Shown here: positions 60,561-64,000 of the stretch, in pieces
How the letters are laid out: each line of letters opens with the position of its first letter
Numbering within the stretch: position 1 is the first letter of the stretch
Assembly: GCA_001704765.1 (NCBI GenBank)
Contig: MBFK01000024.1
Location: forward strand, 1 to 64,000
DNA from: Sinorhizobium shofinae
Lineage (GTDB): Bacteria > Pseudomonadota > Alphaproteobacteria > Rhizobiales > Rhizobiaceae
Length of the DNA: 64,000 nt
Reading direction: 5' to 3'
The notes under the pieces: generated by a model
Told to the model about the DNA's origin: nothing
What the model saw: only the letters and a program-made list of their open reading frames with translations
The model's database searches: none
Made by a program: the position numbers and the translations under genes

Positions 60561-60571
60561 GTCACAATTGC

Positions 60572-60585
60572 TTGACTTCGATCAA
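60572..60585. promoter_or_regulatory. FNR/FixK-type box upstream of hemA
   Basis: TTGACTTCGATCAA fits the FNR/FixK consensus TTGAN-N4-NTCAA (here TTGAC-TTCG-ATCAA). It is 138 bases before the hemA start. In rhizobia hemA is under oxygen-dependent control in some species, so low-oxygen activation is plausible. No promoter elements could be confirmed. Confidence 0.7.
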
Positions 60586-60722
60586 AGTTGAAGGGATTGA
60601 GTTGCGCTAGCTGGTTTGGAATAATTCAAAACTAAGGGCCTTTTGCCGCAGGCGTCGGGGCCGTTCCGGGGGTTGACCCCTCGTCGCTTTGAAGGAACAA
60701 AGGCGGTAGGGCACTGGAGTTG

Positions 60723-61940
60723 ATGATGGATTTCGAGAGTTTCTTCAAAAACGAGCTGGACGGGCTGCATCAGGAAGGCCGCTATCGGGTCTTTGCCGAT
60801 CTCGCCCGCCACCGCGGTGACTTCCCGAGGGCGACGCGCTACACGGGCGAGGGCACCCAGGAGGTCACGGTCTGGTGCTCGAACGATTATCTCGGCATGG
60901 GTCAGTCGCCGATCGTCACCGAAGCGATGAAGCAGGCGATCGACGAATGCGGCGCCGGTGCCGGCGGAACCCGCAACATCTCCGGCACCAATCACTACCA
61001 CGTCCTGCTCGAGCGCGAGCTTGCCGACCTGCACGGCAAGGAATCGGCGCTGCTCTTCACCTCCGGCTATGTCTCCAACTGGGCCGCTCTCGGCACACTC
61101 TGTTCCAAGATCCCCGGCATCATCGTCTTCTCGGATGCCGGGAACCACGCTTCGATGATCGAGGGGATCCGCCATTCGAAATGCGAGCGCGTCATCTTCA
61201 AGCACAATTCGGTGGCCGATCTCGAAGCGAAACTTGCTGCGGCTGACCCGCGGGCACCAAAAATCATCGCCTTTGAATCGGTCTATTCGATGGATGGCGA
61301 CATCGCGCCGATCAAGGAATTCTGCGATCTCGCCGACAAATACGGCGCGATGACCTATCTCGACGAGGTGCATGCGGTCGGGATGTACGGCCCGCGCGGC
61401 GGCGGCATCGCCGAACGCGAGGGGCTGATGCACCGACTGACGGTGATCGAGGGCACGCTCGGCAAGGCCTTCGGCGTCATGGGCGGTTACATCACCGGTT
61501 CGGCGGCGCTCTGCGATTTCATCCGCTCCTTCGCGTCCGGCTTCATCTTCACGACCGCCTTGCCGCCGGCGCTGGCCGCCGGTGCGCTCGCCTCGATCCG
61601 GCATCTGAAGGAAAGCCACGTCGAACGCTTCGCCCATCAGGAGCGCGTGCGTCGGCTGCGCTCGCTGCTCGACCAGCGCGGCATCCCGCACATGGTCAAT
61701 CCGAGCCACATCGTCCCGGTGATGGTTGGCGATGCGGCAAAGTGCAAGTGGATCTCCGACCTGCTGCTGGACAATTTCGGCGTCTATGTTCAGCCGATCA
61801 ATTATCCCACGGTAGCGAAGAAGACCGAGCGCCTGCGCATCACGCCGACGCCACTTCACTCGGATGCCGATATCGACCATCTGGTCGGCGCCCTGCATTC
61901 GCTGTGGTCGCGCTGCGCGCTCGCAAGGGCGGTCGCGTAA
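60723..61940 (+). CDS. hemA: 5-aminolevulinate synthase
   Basis: PLP enzyme condensing glycine and succinyl-CoA to 5-aminolevulinate, the first step of haem synthesis by the C4 pathway of alphaproteobacteria; 405 residues. Landmarks: [33 protein letters not shown] (key residues GGTRNISGT), [12 protein letters not shown] and the PLP lysine K248 in [14 protein letters not shown] took ATG 60723; ATG 60726 is adjacent. It is monocistronic, with an FNR/FixK-type box upstream and a terminator that overlaps the 3' end of dxr. Confidence 0.98.
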   Translation: MMDFESFFKNELDGLHQEGRYRVFADLARHRGDFPRATRYTGEGTQEVTVWCSNDYLGMGQSPIVTEAMKQAIDECGAGAGGTRNISGTNHYHVLLERELADLHGKESALLFTSGYVSNWAALGTLCSKIPGIIVFSDAGNHASMIEGIRHSKCERVIFKHNSVADLEAKLAAADPRAPKIIAFESVYSMDGDIAPIKEFCDLADKYGAMTYLDEVHAVGMYGPRGGGIAEREGLMHRLTVIEGTLGKAFGVMGGYITGSAALCDFIRSFASGFIFTTALPPALAAGALASIRHLKESHVERFAHQERVRRLRSLLDQRGIPHMVNPSHIVPVMVGDAAKCKWISDLLLDNFGVYVQPINYPTVAKKTERLRITPTPLHSDADIDHLVGALHSLWSRCALARAVA

Positions 61941-62007
61941 GCCACGGCGAACTAATCCTGGAGTGGACTGCGGGCGGAAAACCGCCCACACGTTTCCTCA
62001 TCCCGTT

Positions 62008-63183
62008 CTATTGAATGAGCCCGGCAGCCGTTTGCCGGGCTTTTTCATCCGCCGCGAAGACATCGTCCATGGTCACGGCGGCCGGCAGGTCGGAGAGCCT
62101 GTCCATCACCTTTTCGACGATTTCCGCCATGGCAAGGAAGCCGATGCGGCCCTTGATGAAGGCCTCGAGGGCGGTTTCCTTGGCGCCGTTCAGCACCGCA
62201 CCCTGGATACCGCCCGCCTGCATGGCGCGTCGCGCCAGGCGCAGTGCCGGGAAGCGCGTCTCGTCCGGCGCCTCGAAATCGAGCCGGGCGAGCTTGGCGA
62301 AGTCGAGCCGCTCGATCGGCAGCTCGCAGCGCTTCGGATAGGAAAGCGCATAGCCGATCGCCGTGCGCATGTCGGGGCACCCGAGCTGCGCGAGCACCGA
62401 TCCGTCGCTGTAGCCGACCATCGAGTGGATGACCGACTGCGGATGGACGATCACCTCGATCTGGTCGGGTCGCAGTCGGAAGAGATGGCGCGCCTCGATC
62501 ATTTCCAGCGCCTTGTTGAACATCGAGGCGCTGTCGATCGAGATCTTCAGCCCCATCGACCAGTTCGGATGGGCGCGGGCGATGTCGGCCGTCACATGCC
62601 GCATCTCCTCCAGGGACTTGGTGCGGAACGGGCCGCCGGAGGCCGTCAGGATGATGCGCTCGACGGCATGGCGCTGGTCGTTCTCCAGCACCTGGAAGAT
62701 CGCGTTGTGCTCGCTGTCGACGGGCAGCAGCCGGCCTCCGCCCTTGGCGACCGCCTCGATGAACAGGCTGCCGGCGGAGACGAGACATTCCTTGTTGGCG
62801 AGTGCGATATCGGCGCCGCGGCGGGCGGCCGCAAGCGTCGGGGCGAGGCCGGCATTGCCGACGATCGCCGCCATCAGCCAGCCGGAATCGCGTTCCGCCG
62901 CCTCGATCAGGCCGCTGCGTCCGGCGGCCACTTCGATGCCGCTGCCGCCAAGCGCTTCCTTGAGCTCGCCATAGCGGTGTTGGTCGGCGGTTACAGCCAG
63001 TTCCGCGCCCATCCGTCGCGCCTGGTCGGCAAGGAGCGGTATATTGCCATTTCCCGTCAGGGCAGCGATTTCGAAACGGGTGCGCCCGCCGAGCCGCTCG
63101 ACGACGTCGAGCGTGTTGGTTCCGATCGACCCGGTGGAGCCCAGTATCGTCAGACGGCGCTTCCTGTCGTCGCCGGATGCCAT
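62008..63183 (-). CDS. dxr: 1-deoxy-D-xylulose 5-phosphate reductoisomerase
   Basis: NADPH-dependent enzyme making 2-C-methyl-D-erythritol 4-phosphate, the first committed step of the MEP isoprenoid pathway; 391 residues. Blocks: NADPH motif LGSTGSIGTNTLDVVE (about 13-28), LANKECLVSAGSLF, the catalytic loop VDSEHNAIFQ and ASGGPFR, and MGLKISIDSASMFNKALEMIEA. Start ATG 63183 is better than an upstream TTG. It is convergent with hemA, 67 bases from its stop; the C-terminus is encoded across the hemA terminator. Confidence 0.97.
   Translation of the reverse strand: MASGDDRKRRLTILGSTGSIGTNTLDVVERLGGRTRFEIAALTGNGNIPLLADQARRMGAELAVTADQHRYGELKEALGGSGIEVAAGRSGLIEAAERDSGWLMAAIVGNAGLAPTLAAARRGADIALANKECLVSAGSLFIEAVAKGGGRLLPVDSEHNAIFQVLENDQRHAVERIILTASGGPFRTKSLEEMRHVTADIARAHPNWSMGLKISIDSASMFNKALEMIEARHLFRLRPDQIEVIVHPQSVIHSMVGYSDGSVLAQLGCPDMRTAIGYALSYPKRCELPIERLDFAKLARLDFEAPDETRFPALRLARRAMQAGGIQGAVLNGAKETALEAFIKGRIGFLAMAEIVEKVMDRLSDLPAAVTMDDVFAADEKARQTAAGLIQ
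62019..62045 (+). terminator. hemA terminator lying inside the 3' end of dxr
   Basis: GCCCGGCA (62019-62026), six-base loop, TGCCGGGC (62033-62040), TTTTT. It is about 78 bases past the hemA stop and lies within the last codons of dxr on the opposite strand (stop at 62008). Confidence 0.85.
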
Positions 63184-63345
63184 TGCCAAAATCCCGTATT
63201 CTTCTCGTTTGAACGATTTAGATAGGCTCTACAGCCGAAATCAGCTGGCAACAAGGGTAGAAGCGGCCGCTCTTCTCTATGCGGCACTGCTGGAGTAAGA
63301 ATCGATGTGGCGCCAACATCGCGCCGATTTGCACAGGAGTTCCCG

Positions 63346-64000
63346 ATGCTCAAAGCCCTGACAGCCGCGTCCTGTGCCTGCGTGCTGATCGAGCTCGCCT
63401 CCATGCGATCGGTCGCCGCCGAAAACGTACCGGAGGAACTGATCGGCTCCTGGCTCGCCGAGGACATCGGCGGTGGCGGGGTTATCGACGATCTGGAGAC
63501 GGTTCTCGAGATTCACGAGGACGGTACCTTTGTCGGCATGGGCGGCTGCAACATGTTCACCGGCGCCTTCAGCCTCTCGGAACGCACGATCACCTTCGGC
63601 CCGACCGCCGCGGCGCGCACCATGTGCGCCCCCGAAATCATGGAGCAGGAGCAGAGGTTCCTCGACACGCTGAAAAACGAACTCACCTGGAAAGTGGATG
63701 GCGCGCGCCTCACCCTGACAGGACCGGACGGCACGCCGGTCATGCACCTGGTGTCGGCAGAGTCACCCTCCTCGGGGATCGCCGAGGTGACGCTGCGAAT
63801 TCCGGGCGCCGGCGCGGCCGATCGGCAGAGGGTTCGTTACGACTGCGCCGGGGAGACGGTCGAAGCCGAATACATCAATGCCGGCCCCGTCTCGCTGGTC
63901 ACCTTCTCGATCGGCGGCAACTATATCGTCGCGTCGGGTGTGATCTCGGGGTCGGGGGCAAGATATGCGGGTGGCCGCTACATCTGGTGGACGGAGGGCG
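63346..64000 (+). CDS. META/HslJ-like plus MliC-like envelope protein (partial)
   Basis: The gene runs off the window end after 218 codons. MLKALTAASCACVLIELASM...VAA is a signal peptide; the mature protein starts near AENV. Residues about 30-150 form a META domain (HslJ family): LIGSWLAEDI, GGCNMFTGAF and TMCAPEIMEQEQRFLDTLKN. Residues about 160-218 begin an MliC-type lysozyme inhibitor domain (RVRYDCAGETVEAEYINAG, IWWTEG). A fusion of these two domains suggests a periplasmic stress or lysozyme-defence role. Ribosome site CAGGAGTTCCCG fits ATG 63346. Confidence 0.8.
   Translation, partial: MLKALTAASCACVLIELASMRSVAAENVPEELIGSWLAEDIGGGGVIDDLETVLEIHEDGTFVGMGGCNMFTGAFSLSERTITFGPTAAARTMCAPEIMEQEQRFLDTLKNELTWKVDGARLTLTGPDGTPVMHLVSAESPSSGIAEVTLRIPGAGAADRQRVRYDCAGETVEAEYINAGPVSLVTFSIGGNYIVASGVISGSGARYAGGRYIWWTEG

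Overview
The window is a 64 kb stretch of a GC-rich alphaproteobacterial chromosome. Several features point to Sinorhizobium/Ensifer (Rhizobiaceae): an F1-ATPase operon atpHAGDC separated from the F0 genes, Mur-type control of sitABCD, a glycerol ABC transporter operon of the rhizobial glpSTPQV type, a type-4 (glycine C4-pathway) 5-aminolevulinate synthase, and NAD-linked FdsGBACD formate dehydrogenase. This assignment rests on gene content and protein sequence read by eye; no search was run. No tRNA, rRNA, CRISPR array or intact insertion sequence was recognised.

Layout. 0-6.5 kb: xerC, a PlsC-like acyltransferase, a decayed AAA ATPase gene, transaldolase (its terminator carries a tiny inserted element), priA and a small membrane protein. 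6.7-11.8 kb: atpHAGDC. 12-14.6 kb: a lysine 6-dehydrogenase-like gene facing an Lrp/AsnC regulator, and a hypothetical membrane-anchored protein. 14.7-18.8 kb: manganese uptake (sitABCD) divergent from its regulator mur, with a palindromic Mur-type site between. 18.8-21 kb: a deaminase and an NCS2 nucleobase permease. 21.2-29.7 kb: the glycerol regulon glpR, glpD-glpSTPQ-DUF2160-glpV. 29.9-37.9 kb: an SDR enzyme, a LysR regulator and fdsGBACD. 38.1-41 kb: a soluble tandem-PAS chemoreceptor and a CheW protein. 41.1-44.5 kb: arginine catabolism (arginase, ornithine aminotransferase, AsnC regulator) and a VOC protein. 44.7-53.2 kb: an APH(3')-II-like phosphotransferase, then tamB and tamA. 53.2-56.1 kb: a small accessory-looking patch (DUF899, two DUF1801 proteins) with an IS-end-like sequence at one side. 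56.1-64 kb: a glycine-zipper lipoprotein, a form II CO-dehydrogenase-like coxSLM operon, hemA with an FNR/FixK-type box, dxr and a META-MliC envelope protein cut by the window end.

How it works together. Most of the window is conserved housekeeping and catabolic chromosome: energy (ATP synthase, formate and possibly CO oxidation), metal uptake, glycerol, lysine and arginine catabolism, each with its regulator beside it. The most unusual observations are a 46-bp miniature element with 12-bp inverted ends and a 4-bp target duplication sitting in the loop of the transaldolase terminator; complementary degeneration of the two glycerol-importer ATPases GlpS and GlpT, which leaves one canonical and one degenerate ATP site; a 478-residue tandem duplication in TamB; a roughly 100-bp palindromic repeat present twice in opposite orientation; and a chromosomal relative of the Tn5 neomycin phosphotransferase. 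I found no convincing wholly new multi-gene system.
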